Origin: Cyanophora paradoxa
Taxonomy: Eukaryota > Glaucocystophyceae > Cyanophorales > Cyanophoraceae
Reading direction: 5' to 3'
DNA: 64,000 bases
NCBI GenBank assembly: GCA_004431415.1
Contig: QPMI01000502.1
Location: 186,001-250,000 of the forward strand
Both the position numbers and the translations under genes were made by a program. Positions 31,907 through 42,900 of this stretch are shown here, one piece after another (position 1 is the stretch's first letter; each line of letters opens with the position of its first letter). A model generated the notes under the pieces. It saw only the letters and a program-made list of their open reading frames with translations, was not told the DNA's origin and made no database searches.

Positions 31907-34900
31907 GCGGCGCCCCTGCCCCGTCCAGCGAGCCGCGCCGCCGCCCGCCGGGCCTCCGCCCCGTACAGCGAGCCGCACCGGCGCCCCCTGCGCCGGCGCC
32001 CGGCCGGCGCCCCGGCCCGGCCAAGCCACGCAGCTCCGCCCCGCCCCGCCCGGGTGCGGGACTCCTTTCGCGGCGGGTGTCGGCGGCGGGCGGCGGGGCG
32101 GCTCGCTGGGGCGGCGGCGCAGCGGGCGGCGACGCGGCTTGCCGGCCGCCGTCCCGTTCCGCGAGCCGCCCAGCTGCCCGCTGCGCCGCCGCTCCGTCCC
32201 GCGAGCCGCGCCGCCGCCCGCCGCGCCGCCGCCCCGTCCCGCGAGCCGTGCCGCCGCCGTCCGCTGCTGCCCCGTGCGGCGAGCCGCGCCGCCGAAGGCC
32301 GCGCCGGGTTACGTCCTGCGCATCGTCAGCTATGCATTCGCGCGCCGCTGGCCCCAAGCTATGCTTGGGAGGCGCACCCGAGACGACCGCCAATCGGGAG
32401 TTCGGCGTCGTTCCGCGCGCACGCAGCGCCCGGCGAGTCCAGACCCACATGCACTGCGGGCCGGGCCCATCTTAGAGGAACGCTTCGCGCACGGAAGCGT
32501 GCGAGAGCTCGAAGTCAGCGGCGGCCAGCGTGCCGCCCAACCGTCGACGCGTTGAACGCTCCTAACAGGCCGCGGGTCAGAGACGGCGATCTGCGGACGT
32601 GAGTGAGACGTACGGCGAGTAACCGGACAGGTAGGCGAGGAACTTGGCGAGCACGGCGAGTACGGGCGGTTGGGAACAAGCAAGTCAGCGCGCGGGGCGC
32701 GCGGATGCAGTCAAGGCGGAGGCCAGTCCTGCGGCAACACCCTCTGGCTGGCGAAATAGCCGCGCGCTGCGTGCCACGAGCGGCCGCCAAGTCTGCGAGG
32801 TGCGACGCGCATCTGGCCCGAGCACGAAGGGAGCTGGAGTGGGAAGCTGAGGAGCTGCAGACTCTGCACTGCAGCCAGCCGAGCGAACTTGAGGCCAAGG
32901 GCGCAAGCGCAGCAGCTGCAGCTGGCACCGCTGGGTATCGTCCGTAAAAAAAAGGGGGGGGGAAGGAATGACGGCCATTATCGTCGAATTTCCTTGAAAA
33001 ATGCATTTCGGGCTGCTACATGTGCGAACAGTGAAGCGAATGCTTCGTTTGGTTGTATTTAGGCACATAGTAATTGTTTCAGCACTAAGCTGTGACTCTT
33101 GACCCTCTGAACGCACTCTCTTGTGGCTGAAATCAAGGGGGGGCAGAAAAGTGAAAATGACCAAATTAGTCTCTGCAGAAGCGCATCCATATTATCTCAA
33201 GCACTCCTGAAGTAAGGTATTGATTATAAGAGTGATTTGAAGCCGCTTTCGGAAGGCCCAATACGAGTTTTCGCTGAGATCATGCAGGGGCCATGGTTGA
33301 AACATGCAATGCTCTCACGGGTTGCCAGCATCGACTCAAGACACGCTAAATACCTCTTTAGAAAGCCCTTAACTTCCAGATTACAGGAATAAATTTTTTG
33401 TCCGGTCTGCCGATTCCCGGAACGTCGGTGCACCTTCATGTGTCTCACTGAGCACATCATGAGCACAGTCTGGTGACTTGATGAACAGCTCATCTTCTCT
33501 TCAGTACTGAAAGAAGTCATTCCTGGAATTGCTGATTACCGTCAAAATGAAGTCGTCAAAGCTTTCGAGGGTCCTCTCTCTGATTTTGAAACAATCCGAG
33601 TTTAGATCTAAAGCCATTAGGCGTTAGCACCTTTTTTTGCCAAGGGGGGGGCCTGTGACTCATTAAGCTGCACGAGCACCAGCAATGCGTGCCACGTCAT
33701 GAACTGCTCCTTATAGAGAGGGTTTGATGCATTGGAAGGCGGATCGAAGCGAGGAACGCACATGACCAGACCTAGGCCTAGGCCTAGGCCGGTCTCCAAG
33801 GGAATTCGTTGTCGTACCCCGGGTCCCAACTTGCCGACCGGCGACCGGCCGCGGTGACTGCGTCGGCTGGCCCTCGCGGCGGCAGACGGCCTTGCCAGAT
33901 AGTTGCAACTCCTGGCAGCACGGCGGCTCGGTGCGTCGGTTCTGGGCTTCGCCGCGCAGCCGGACTCCCTGACTCTGCGAACAGGCCGAGCAGCGGTGCT
34001 GTTGCCGCAGCGAACGCGGCCACTTTGAGAGAGAACGATGCACCTCTTGCGCCTTGAGGCTCTCGCCCGGCTCGTGCTGGGTCTGATTTCAAACGCAGAC
34101 TGTCGCTGCCCCTGCTGCTGGGTTCGGCCGCGGCCGCGAACGCTCTCGAACGCGTCGTTTTCGACCTCCTTCCGCCCTTAATCTCTACTCGTTGCCCGGC
34201 CGCCGCCGGTCAGCTTATGTTGCTTTGACAGGCCCGCGCAGAAAGGCGAGGCCCCTGCCGATGCGAAGCAAGGTGTTTCTGGTTTCCGTCTGTTTCCTTC
34301 GATCGCTCATCCCGCTTGCATGTCAGGGAACACGCACGACCGAGCCCCGCGAGCACGGCCAAGTGGCGGCCGCGACTTGCTCGCTGGCACTCTTGGCGGC
34401 CGGGCGGGAAGCGGTCCCGCTGGTCAAGAAACCTCGCGGACGATGCTAACGCACGAGCCTCGCTAACACGGCGCGCTTCGCCCGGTTCCGGGTCCTGTCT
34501 CTTCCAACACTCGCAGCTCGCCTGGCTCCTTCTCCCGCAGGCTAGGTGCTCGTTCTTGTTTCCGCTACTCTCGCCTTGATCTTGTTCTGACACCGGGGAC
34601 GCGCGCAGCGCAGCGGGTGCCGTTCACGCGCGGCCAGCATCTCGCACTTCTTGCTGCGGGAGCTCGGACGGGTGCGGTCTTTTCGCAGGCGCGCGTTCTT
34701 CTCCTCTTTCGCTTGACGCTCCGAGCGCAGCGAGCGCCTCGTCCTCGCTCGGCTACGGGCGGGGATGGTGCCGCTGTCACTCCGGATCCGTTCTTCTGCC
34801 ACTTCTCTTTGCCGAGGTGCACAGCCGCGCGCGCGCATGCCAACCTTGTATCTTTCTGTTCGAGCGTTTGCTGACCGCGACGCGCACAGCGCAACGAGCG

Positions 34901-35214
34901 CCGCGAGGTGCCGCATGACCTTGTGCGGGTTGCGTCGCTTCACGTCTGATCCGGTCTGCTAGCGCTGCTCCCTTCACTTGCCGAGGCGCACAGCTCGTTT
35001 TTGACACTCGCGTGCTCGCAGCTATCGTGCTGCTAGCCGGGCGGCGGGTCAGGAGCTCGCTGTTTTCGGGAGTATGGCTCAGAGGTAGGGGGCAGCAGCT
35101 GCAACTCGTTTTCTCGGTGCTAGCTATTGACAGGGCTGCGCTGCCTGCGCGCGCATTCATTTTTTGCTGGCAATGCGTTTCTTTAATTTCTGCTTTCTGT
35201 ATATAGTGGTGAGA
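31907..35214 (-). repeat. Giant inverted repeat, right arm
   Basis: This is the reverse complement of the left arm. It contains the same poly-C/poly-G slippage sites (for example near 32950 and 33645) and the same CCTAGG runs near 33772. It ends at TAGTGGTGAGAG near 35214, matching CTCCCACCACTA at 27786. Confidence 0.95.
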
Positions 35215-35747
35215 GCTACTTAGAAGTTACTTAGCTTTCTGCTTTCTGCTTTCTGCTCGGCACTTAGAAGCCGTCGCCGCAGGCCCTGCGCCGCGGCGCT
35301 CACTAGAGCTAGGCCGCATCCTAACGATAGCTATAGCTATAGCTTTCTTGCTGGGGCCGCTCCCGTTCGTAGGATTGGTATATATATTGGTGTATTTAGC
35401 TGCAGCCGGCCTTCTATGGTGCTTGGCGGCCGGCCTTTTCCGGTGCTAGATGTGTGATTGGCAGGAAGAAAAGTCTTAGGGAGAGCGTTTTCACTTTTTC
35501 AGAAAGGAGAGATATCGATCGAACAGACCTGCTACAATTTGTTAGCAAGCAGCCTGAGGCTCAGTGGAGATCAGCTGTAGGTTTTGCTACTATATATACG
35601 CATACATGCGCACTGCAAAGGATGGGCGCTAGCGTATAGCGCTCGAGCTCGTGCCCGGCCCGGAGGCGCGCCGGCGCCCACCGCGCAAATTAAAATTATA
35701 ATTATGTAGATTTATTCTAATAAACATCTTCAATTAATAAATTATAC
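35215..35747. other. Gene-free spacer right of the inverted repeat
   Basis: It contains CTTTCTG triplications at about 35240, an AGCTATAGCTATAGCTTT tract near 35332, and an AT-rich end before the minisatellite. No gene is supported. Confidence 0.5.
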
Positions 35748-35960
35748 TCCTGTGTTTACCCGTGCAATCGCTGTTTACCCATGTTCACCCATGTTTACCC
35801 ATGTTCCCTGTGCCTACCCATGTCAGCCTGTGCCCACCCATGCCGACCTGTGCCTTCCTTGTGCTTTTCTGTGCAACCTGTGCTTTCCTGTGTTCTTCCG
35901 TGCTTTTCTGTGCTATGCCGTGCTTTCCCGTGCTATGCTGTGCTTTTCTGTGCGATTCTG
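35748..35960 (+). repeat. CCTGTG/CCCATG minisatellite, right block
   Basis: Units such as CCCATGTTTA, CCTGTGCC and TTCTGTGC repeat over about 210 bp in the same orientation as 27357-27560. Together the two blocks bracket the inverted repeat. Confidence 0.85.
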
Positions 35961-36470
35961 TGTCAAATTTACACCGGAGAAGGTTTCTGCAAGGTAGACG
36001 CAATTGCACAAGCCGGCCGCGGCCGCACTTGGCCGCGGCCGGCTATGCCACTGGCAATTGCAACAAGCCGACGCCCGCGCGGCGCGCGCGCCGCGCGACG
36101 CAGAGCCGTCACGGCGTAAGGACCCTCCGGCCGCTTTCTGAGCGGAGCGTGAGCAGTGACGCACCCGCAGCACATGCGCACTCGTGCACCCGCCACGCCT
36201 CACGTGCACGCGCGCGACGGCAGCGGGGCATGCGCAGCCTGGCAGCTGCAGGAGCTCGAGCACGTCCAGACAAGGTTCCCTCCCCCGCCCCTGGCCCGGG
36301 GCCCGCGCCCTACATAGCTCTGGCCCGGGCCCGGGGCCTACCTCTAGAGGACAGCTCGCCTCGATCGCGAGGACAGCTCGCCTGGCCATGGCATGGCCAG
36401 CCTCGGAGCCGGCCCGGCGGCTCGCCCGAGCTCAAGGTTAAATGCCCTTCCCCGGACCCAACTGACGCGC
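35961..36470. other. GC-rich intergenic sequence
   Basis: No gene is supported. GCCGGCCGCGGCCGC-type palindromes occur at about 36013-36040. GGACAGCTCGCCT is doubled at about 36350 and 36370. GGCCGCTTTCT is shared with 27090-27105 on the other side of the inverted repeat. Confidence 0.4.
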
Positions 36471-36964
36471 GCGGCAAGTCAGTGGCCCTGTATGCCTGCC
36501 ACAAGCAGCCTTGCTTCTAAGCAATTCTAAGCCAAGTCTGATCATGAAGTGAAGGTCAGGATTCGCGTAGGCGAAGCAGCGAAGACAGACACATGGCTCG
36601 TCGCACGCAGGACAGTGCAAGCTGCAAAGGGAAAAAGGGGCATCAGACAAGGGGTACAGAAAATATAGCTGGGTACACGTGTACATGTAGGGTATAAGGT
36701 TAGGCTAATTTGCAACAAAAGGGGTAAGCTAATTTGCAACAAAAGGGGTACGAGAAGAGCTGCTGCGAACGCAACAGCTAAGTACTACATGCCGACACAG
36801 ACGCTGCGAACGCAGCAGACAGCAAGGGTACACAAAACAAGGCTAGTTTGCAACACGTGCGTGTACAGACAGCGTCAGGCGCAGCTTGCACTGGCCCAGA
36901 GCGACATAGCCAGCACCGGCGAAGCCGGCACACGCGAAAGAAGACACTAAGACAAAAAGAACAG

Positions 36965-37987
36965 CTAGCTGCGCCGCGACGAGAGGGGCGTAGAAGCCTG
37001 CTGGCGACACGACAATGGAGGCACGTAGCGAGAACCAGGGCTTGCCATCAACGCAGCCAGAGGCGGGCGCTCAGAAGAATCGATGTAGCGACGATACACG
37101 TCAGACAAGAGCGACCAGCGGCCAACTGCTTGCACAAGCTCCTCGGGCACATGTACACCAGCAGCCGCTAGCGCCGTAGCACCACCGCGACGAAGCCCAT
37201 GAGGCGTGATCCCCGTCGCATCTAAGCCAGCAGCCTCAAAGGCAAAGCGAAGCACGTATGCAACGGAGGCGGGCGCGAGGGGCCGCGAAGGTCGGAAGAG
37301 TTGACCAAACAACGGCGCCTCCGGCTCGAGGTCTTGGATGGTGCGCCAATAAGCTCGAAACCAGCGAACCGGACAGATCACTGACTGCGCGACAGTGCCC
37401 AGCACAACTTGAGCGCCTTGGCGAGCGCGATCGGTCTTGGAGCCGACGATGAAGACAACGACGCGATCCGCACGGATCTGGATGTCTTGACGACGCAGAG
37501 CAACGAGTTCACCACGACGGAGCAAGCCAAAGAAGCCAGTAAGCAACATGACGAAGGCCCGCAAGAGCTTAGCTGACGGAGCTTTCAGATAAGCACGAGC
37601 GATCGCCTCCAAATGCACAGCCGTGACGATCTTGGACTGCTTGGCCCGACGACCACACAAACGAACAATTCCTTGCAGCGCTTGTTGAACCAGAGGGTGC
37701 GCGAACGCCGTTGCAGGCTGTAGGCGCAGGCCAGTCTGATGAACCAATGCAGAGTAGCATTGCTTGACAGCAGAAACGCTGAACTCCTCGTCCGCCAGCG
37801 CAACAAGCATCGTAGCCAGACCAGATGGCTCGGGGGGCCAGATGCGGAAGCCATGAACCGCACAATGACCTTCGTATAGTTGCACCCAACGATTGTATAT
37901 GCCACGAGTGCCATCACCGATGGCGTTCTCCCTGTAGTAATGGACACGCTGGAGCAGCACATCTGCAGCAAATGCAATGTCAGGCAA
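36965..37987 (-). CDS. DIRS tyrosine recombinase
   Basis: The frame has about 340 codons. The catalytic set of tyrosine recombinases is visible: Arg in FFGLLRRGELVALRR, Lys in VGSKTDRARQG, HxxR in ITPHGLRRGGATAL, Trp in QAVGRWSLLS, and the nucleophile Tyr in VYRRYIDSSERPP. It would cut and rejoin the circular cDNA during integration. It starts 70 bp after the RT frame ends. No frameshift is seen, so this copy may be functional. Confidence 0.9.
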   Translation of the reverse strand: MPDIAFAADVLLQRVHYYRENAIGDGTRGIYNRWVQLYEGHCAVHGFRIWPPEPSGLATMLVALADEEFSVSAVKQCYSALVHQTGLRLQPATAFAHPLVQQALQGIVRLCGRRAKQSKIVTAVHLEAIARAYLKAPSAKLLRAFVMLLTGFFGLLRRGELVALRRQDIQIRADRVVVFIVGSKTDRARQGAQVVLGTVAQSVICPVRWFRAYWRTIQDLEPEAPLFGQLFRPSRPLAPASVAYVLRFAFEAAGLDATGITPHGLRRGGATALAAAGVHVPEELVQAVGRWSLLSDVYRRYIDSSERPPLAALMASPGSRYVPPLSCRQQASTPLSSRRS

Positions 37988-38057
37988 GCTGCGTACGAGG
38001 ACTAAGAAGGGGCCCCGGATGCGAAATCGTTATATTTGCAGATGGCTAATTTGTGTG

Positions 38058-39953
38058 CTACTGCCAGGCTGCGGAAATAGCCACAAGAGACCAAGACGGA
38101 AGAACAGGAGAACGAGGGCCTGGCAAGCAGACGGTTGAAGCAGGCCCCAAGTACAACACAGGAGCCTGCCTTGCCTGCTCAAGCTGGGGCCACCATGGGG
38201 CGGAGGGCCAATCAGGTACGACAAAGACTGCAGCTGCTCTGCACTGTCTAACATGAGAGACCACATGCAGGATCACATTGGGATCCGGAAACACGTAGTT
38301 GCGAGCACCAAGCCATGACACAGTGAAGCAATCATGCCCTTCGGCACGGGCATCACGCAAATCTACAGAGAAATATCGAGAAAGGTGGGCATTGGCAGCT
38401 GTGGCCATCCTGTCCACGTCAAAAGGGCCTAAAATGCGGCTGACCATAGCAAAATATACCGGCTTAAGGGAGTAGTCTGCTGGAAAAAAGTACCTGCTAA
38501 GAGCATCTGACCACTCGTTATCTATGCCTGGAATATGCTCGGCCTCAATGCTAACACAACCTATCAAGGCAATGTCCCAAATCTGACGAGCGATCTCCGT
38601 CAAATAAGCATGACGACCGCCACCATTGTTGATATAAGCAACTGTCACAGAGTTGTCCGATCGAACCAAGATGTTCTGATTCTGAAGCACAGACTGATAG
38701 TGTTGCATAGCCCGTAGCACAGCTTGCAGCTCCCTCCAAGAAGAGATTCGCTGAGATTCCTCACTGTTCCACAGGCACTGGAATGGAGGCGGGCCAGGAG
38801 CACAGAGCACAGGAGGTACATCACCAATCCACGTGGTAATCCAAGCTCCAGCACCAAGATGACTAGCATCAGTGGTGAGCACAAGTAGCCGCTCAGGACG
38901 AATCGGACAGCGCCCGTTGTACTTGTGTATGTTGGCCAGCCACCACTGGAGCTCAGACCGAGTCTCATCAGTAATCTGCACAGGATGGTTCCAGTGCCAC
39001 TCCCGGGCCGCCACATTGATGTAACGGAACAAAGCACGAGTCCGGATGCGAGCTGGAGCAAGCCCTCGAGCCATGGATGCCAAGGTGCCTGCCACCTTTG
39101 CCATATCACGGGCAGACGCTGAGTGTTTGCGTAGGAGCTTGCGGATCAGCTGAAGTAGTCTGCTCAGCTTGTCGCCAGGAACCTCAAACAACATGAGAGC
39201 CGAGTCCACAATGAAGCCCAGGAAAGCCACTGACTGAGATGGGGTAAGCGCTGACTTGCTGTTGACCACCAACTTAAGCCGTTTAAATGTAGCCAGCACA
39301 AAGTCTCGCAGCTTACAGGCCTCTAAGAAAGTAGGAGCCGCAAACCACCAATCGTCCACATAGTTGACAACAAAGATGCCCAGTTTCCTGAAATAGTTGA
39401 CCACTTGCCGCATAATTTTGACGAATGCAAAAGGCGAGTGTCGAAGGCCGAAGGGCAAAACCGTATAGACATAGTACTTGCTGTCAAAAGAGAAGCCCAT
39501 GTTGCGCCAATCTTGCTCCGCCACTGGCACGTGGTGATAGCCAGACTCTAGGTCAATGGTGAACATGTACCACCCTTGACGGAGCATTGCCGCCACATGC
39601 TCAAGAGTCTCAAATCGAAATTTCCGATCTGGTAGACCTTGATTGGTGGGTCGACCGTCCCAGATCAAACGAAGTTTGGAGCCGGTCTTCTTCGGGACCA
39701 CGGACAAGGAGCACACAATGTTCACCTCGTGCTGTTGGACTTCACGAATGGCCCCGGTGCGCAAGAGTTTCTGAATTTCCGTCCGCACAAAATCCCTGTG
39801 ATCCTCGGCTGCAGACTTGTGATTACGCCGATGCTCCGGTGGCAGATTGCGGGCCCCAGTCAGCGGGAAACCGTCACGTATCCATGACAACACCACATAG
39901 TTGGCACGAATCTCCTTCCACTGGGACCAGGCCTCACGGATGCAGGACGCCAC
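38058..39953 (-). CDS. DIRS reverse transcriptase-RNase H
   Basis: The frame has about 630 codons. The N-terminus (REAWSQWKEIRAN, VVLSWIRDGFPL) is the start typical of DIRS polymerases. Further motifs are YMFTIDLESGYHHVPV (first catalytic Asp), VLPFGLRHSPFAF, and NYVDDWWFAAP (the YVDD box). RNase H follows with TTDASHLGAGAW, SSWRELQAVLRAM, VRSDNSVTVAYINN and HIPGIDNEWSDALSRY. There is no ATG near the 5' end. The frame opens right after a TAG at 39969-39971, in the same frame as the last exon of the Tmc-like gene, which points to truncation or splicing from a lost exon. Otherwise intact. Confidence 0.9.
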   Translation of the reverse strand: MASCIREAWSQWKEIRANYVVLSWIRDGFPLTGARNLPPEHRRNHKSAAEDHRDFVRTEIQKLLRTGAIREVQQHEVNIVCSLSVVPKKTGSKLRLIWDGRPTNQGLPDRKFRFETLEHVAAMLRQGWYMFTIDLESGYHHVPVAEQDWRNMGFSFDSKYYVYTVLPFGLRHSPFAFVKIMRQVVNYFRKLGIFVVNYVDDWWFAAPTFLEACKLRDFVLATFKRLKLVVNSKSALTPSQSVAFLGFIVDSALMLFEVPGDKLSRLLQLIRKLLRKHSASARDMAKVAGTLASMARGLAPARIRTRALFRYINVAAREWHWNHPVQITDETRSELQWWLANIHKYNGRCPIRPERLLVLTTDASHLGAGAWITTWIGDVPPVLCAPGPPPFQCLWNSEESQRISSWRELQAVLRAMQHYQSVLQNQNILVRSDNSVTVAYINNGGGRHAYLTEIARQIWDIALIGCVSIEAEHIPGIDNEWSDALSRYFFPADYSLKPVYFAMVSRILGPFDVDRMATAANAHLSRYFSVDLRDARAEGHDCFTVSWLGARNYVFPDPNVILHVVSHVRQCRAAAVFVVPDWPSAPWWPQLEQARQAPVLYLGPASTVCLPGPRSPVLPSWSLVAISAAWQ

Positions 39954-39968
39954 AAAAGAACCTGGTGG

Positions 39969-42900
39969 CTAAAAGTCACAAGCGCACGGGAAGTGGGCTT
40001 GAGGCCTTAAATTGTGGGCCCGCCGCGTCGCCGCGAGCACCATCAGGTCCGCCCGGTCGCTGAAGCCCTACCCCCGGCCCGTCGCCCCCGCGCGCCTCAG
40101 GGCGGAGGCGGGAGGCAGCGGAGAGGGGCCGGGGGTGGGGGGCGGGCGGACCCGGACGAGGGCGAGGCCGGCGACGAAGATGAGGGCGAAGCAGGCGGCG
40201 ATGAGCAGCGAGGCGGCGATGTACTGCAGCGAGAGCTGCCCCCCGGCTCAGGGGGGCGAACGCGCAGCGCGGGGCCGGCGAGGGGCGCGCACCACGCGGA
40301 AGAGCTTCTCGCTGCCCTTGCCGCGCGCCGCCTCGTCGATGCGGTGCCCGCCGGGGGCGCTCCGCCGCAGGGAGCCGTGCGTGGAGGCGGCGTCGACGGG
40401 GGCGTAGGCGGCGGAGCGGGCGGGGCGGCCGCGGCGGAGGAGGGCGAGGGGCGCGAGGAGGCAGGCGAGGGCGCGGGGAGGGCGTGCCGGCGGAGGCGCA
40501 GGAGCAGCGGGGGCGGGGCGGGCCGTGCTGCGCCCCGGGCCCGCCTCGGGCTCGTCGCCCTTGGAGCCGCCCGGCGTGGGCGTCCCGAGGCTCGCCACCG
40601 TCGGGCGCCCCGCGGCCGGCAGCGGGTGCACCTGCACCGCCTTCCCCGCCACGGGGGACGCCATGTACGACGTCCGCCGGCTCCCCGGCCCCGGCCCGCC
40701 GTTCAGCGCCGGCGCGATGAGCGCCGCCACGCTCCGGCGGCGCGGGACGCCGGCGCCGCCCCGCGCGAAGCCCCGCAGCGCGTCCTGCCGCGCGTTCTCC
40801 AGTGCCCGCGAGATCTGCGCCCGTCGTCTCGAAATCAGGGGCGGGGGGCGGTGCGGGGACCCGGCACGAGGTCGCGGGCGCGCCTGGATCTGGGTGTTGC
40901 GGCGCATGTTGTTGCGCTCGTTCTCGGCGCCCGCCTCCTCCTCCTCCTCCCCGCCCTCCCCCTCCCGCCCCGCCCCGCCGCCGGCGCCGCCGGTGCCGCC
41001 CTCTGCGCGCACGCGGGCGCTCAGGGGAGGGGCGGGGCGGGGCGGGGCGGGGCGGGGGCGGGCCGTCGTCGTCGCCGGAGTCGCCGGAGTCGTCGTCGGA
41101 GGACTCGAGGGAGAAGGCGATGCGCTTGCGCGCCAGGATCTTGATCACCGGCTTCGGCTGCGCGCCCCCGCCCGCGTCGGGGCGGAAGCTCTGGCTGCGC
41201 GCGGCGCAGGCGGAGGCGCACGATCTCGAGGAAGAGCTCCATGATGGCGTCCCGCTCCGTCCGCACCCGCTGGCCCCGCGTCAGCCGGGCCCCGCGCGGG
41301 GGTGGCGGGGCGGGGGGGGCGGGCGGACGCGGAAGGTGGGGCGGAAGACGGCGAGGCCGAGGATGGCGACGAGGGCGAGGGAGGCGGCGAAGGTCCCCGC
41401 GTAGACGGCCGCCAGCAGCGACACCGACCGCCGCAGCGGCTCCTCGTACAGCTCCAGGCTCCGCAGCACCCCCTCAAACACTGCTCGAGTTCAGGGGCGC
41501 CCCCGGGGGCGGCTCGGGGGGGCGGGGCGCGGGGCGGGGCGCGCCGCTGTGGGGCCCGTTGCGGGAGACGAAGTGCCAGGAGGAGCAGGCCGCGAGGTCC
41601 GCGAGGCACGCCGGCCCGCCCCCCGCCGCCTCCTCCTGCCCCGTCGCGCCGCCCCAGAGCCCGCCGGCGTCGCGGGCCGCGGCGGGGGCGGGGCGGGGGC
41701 GGCGGGGGCGGAGGCGTTGGGGCGGCGCCGGCGGCGAGGAGGAGGGCGTGCTGGTAGAGGCGCTGGCCGGCCTCCCACAGGCTCGCCGCCCCCGCCACCA
41801 CCTGCCGCCCTGCCCCGTCAGCGGCGGAGGGGCCCGCGAGGGGGCGCCGGCGCGCCTCGCCGTTGTGGAGCTCGGAGAGGGGCACGGCGGCGGGCCCCGC
41901 CGTGAGGGCCCGCAGCGCCTCCGTCTGGGGCGCCGCGAAGCCCCCGAGGCCCAGCGACAGGTTCTGCCCGAGCAGGCGGCTCGCGGGGGGCGGGGAGGGG
42001 CGGGGCCGGGCGGGGCGGGCCGCGCCTTGTGCGCCTCGGCGAAGTCGAGGGCGAGGGCGCGCAGGCGCCCCGCCGCCGCCGCCGCGTCCAGCGTCCCGTT
42101 CGCCGCCGGGTACCGCTGCTGCGTCGCCGCGATCGCCAGCGTGCGCGCCTGCGGGGCGGGCTCGAGGGCTCGAGGGCTCGAGGAAAATGGAAGGGGCGGG
42201 CCGGGGGGGCGGGCGGGGGGGGCGGGCCTCGATGGAGAGGAGCTGCGAGAGGACGGCGCGCTCGCTCGCCGCCCTGCCGCCCCGTCAGGCGGAGGAGCGG
42301 GAGCGGGGGCGGGGGCGGGGGCGGGGCGGAGCGGGGCGGACGCGGTGTACTCGAGGTCGCGGACGAAGGCCTCGGCGAGCTGCTCGATGGCGACGAAGGC
42401 GCCGAGGGCGACGGCGGCGAGGACACAGAGGGAGACGAGGATGTTGCGCCACAGCGAGGCCACCGCGAGGTTCGGGCGCGAGGCGAGGGCGAGGAGGATG
42501 CGCCGCCGCCGCTTCTGCCGCCGCGTCCGCGTCGACCCCGACGACGAGACGCTGCGCGCCGGTCCCGCTCGGCCCCCGCGGCCCGGGGGCGGGGCAGAGG
42601 CGGGGCGGGCGGGGCACCTCTGGGCGTCTTCGGGTCCCTCTCGGGGGCCTCCGACGGCTCCGGGCTCCCCACCTCGCCCCGCGCCATTGGCGACGCCCGC
42701 CGCGCCGCGGCCCGGCCCGCCGCCCCTCTCCGCCGGCACGCGGCGCGGCGGCCGTCGGAGGGTCGGGCGGAGACTCGGGCTCAGCAGCGCCGCCGGCGGC
42801 CTGCCAGGAGCGGATGCGCTGCCGGGTCTTCTCGGTGAGCGGCGGCGCCTCGTCCTCCTCGGGGGCCGCGGCGGCCTCCTCGTGGGCGGGGGCGTGGGGG

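Larger units (their letters stand above)
36471..39971 (-). mobile_element. DIRS-type retrotransposon, copy 1 (5' part missing)
   Basis: A reverse transcriptase-RNase H frame is followed by a tyrosine recombinase frame, the hallmark of DIRS elements, which integrate by recombinase instead of a DDE integrase. The 3' non-coding end (36471-36960) contains a doubled GCTAATTTGCAACAAAAGG and a CATGAAGTGAAGGTC segment shared with the second copy near 62690. No gag-like frame precedes the RT, and the element runs directly into the Tmc-like gene, so the 5' part is lost. Confidence 0.9.

Noticed and set aside
30400-32602. Arg/Pro/Ala-rich frames up to 400 codons at the palindrome centre
   Set aside because: They are translations of GGCGGCGCGGCTCGC repeats and read open in several frames on both strands, with no domain.
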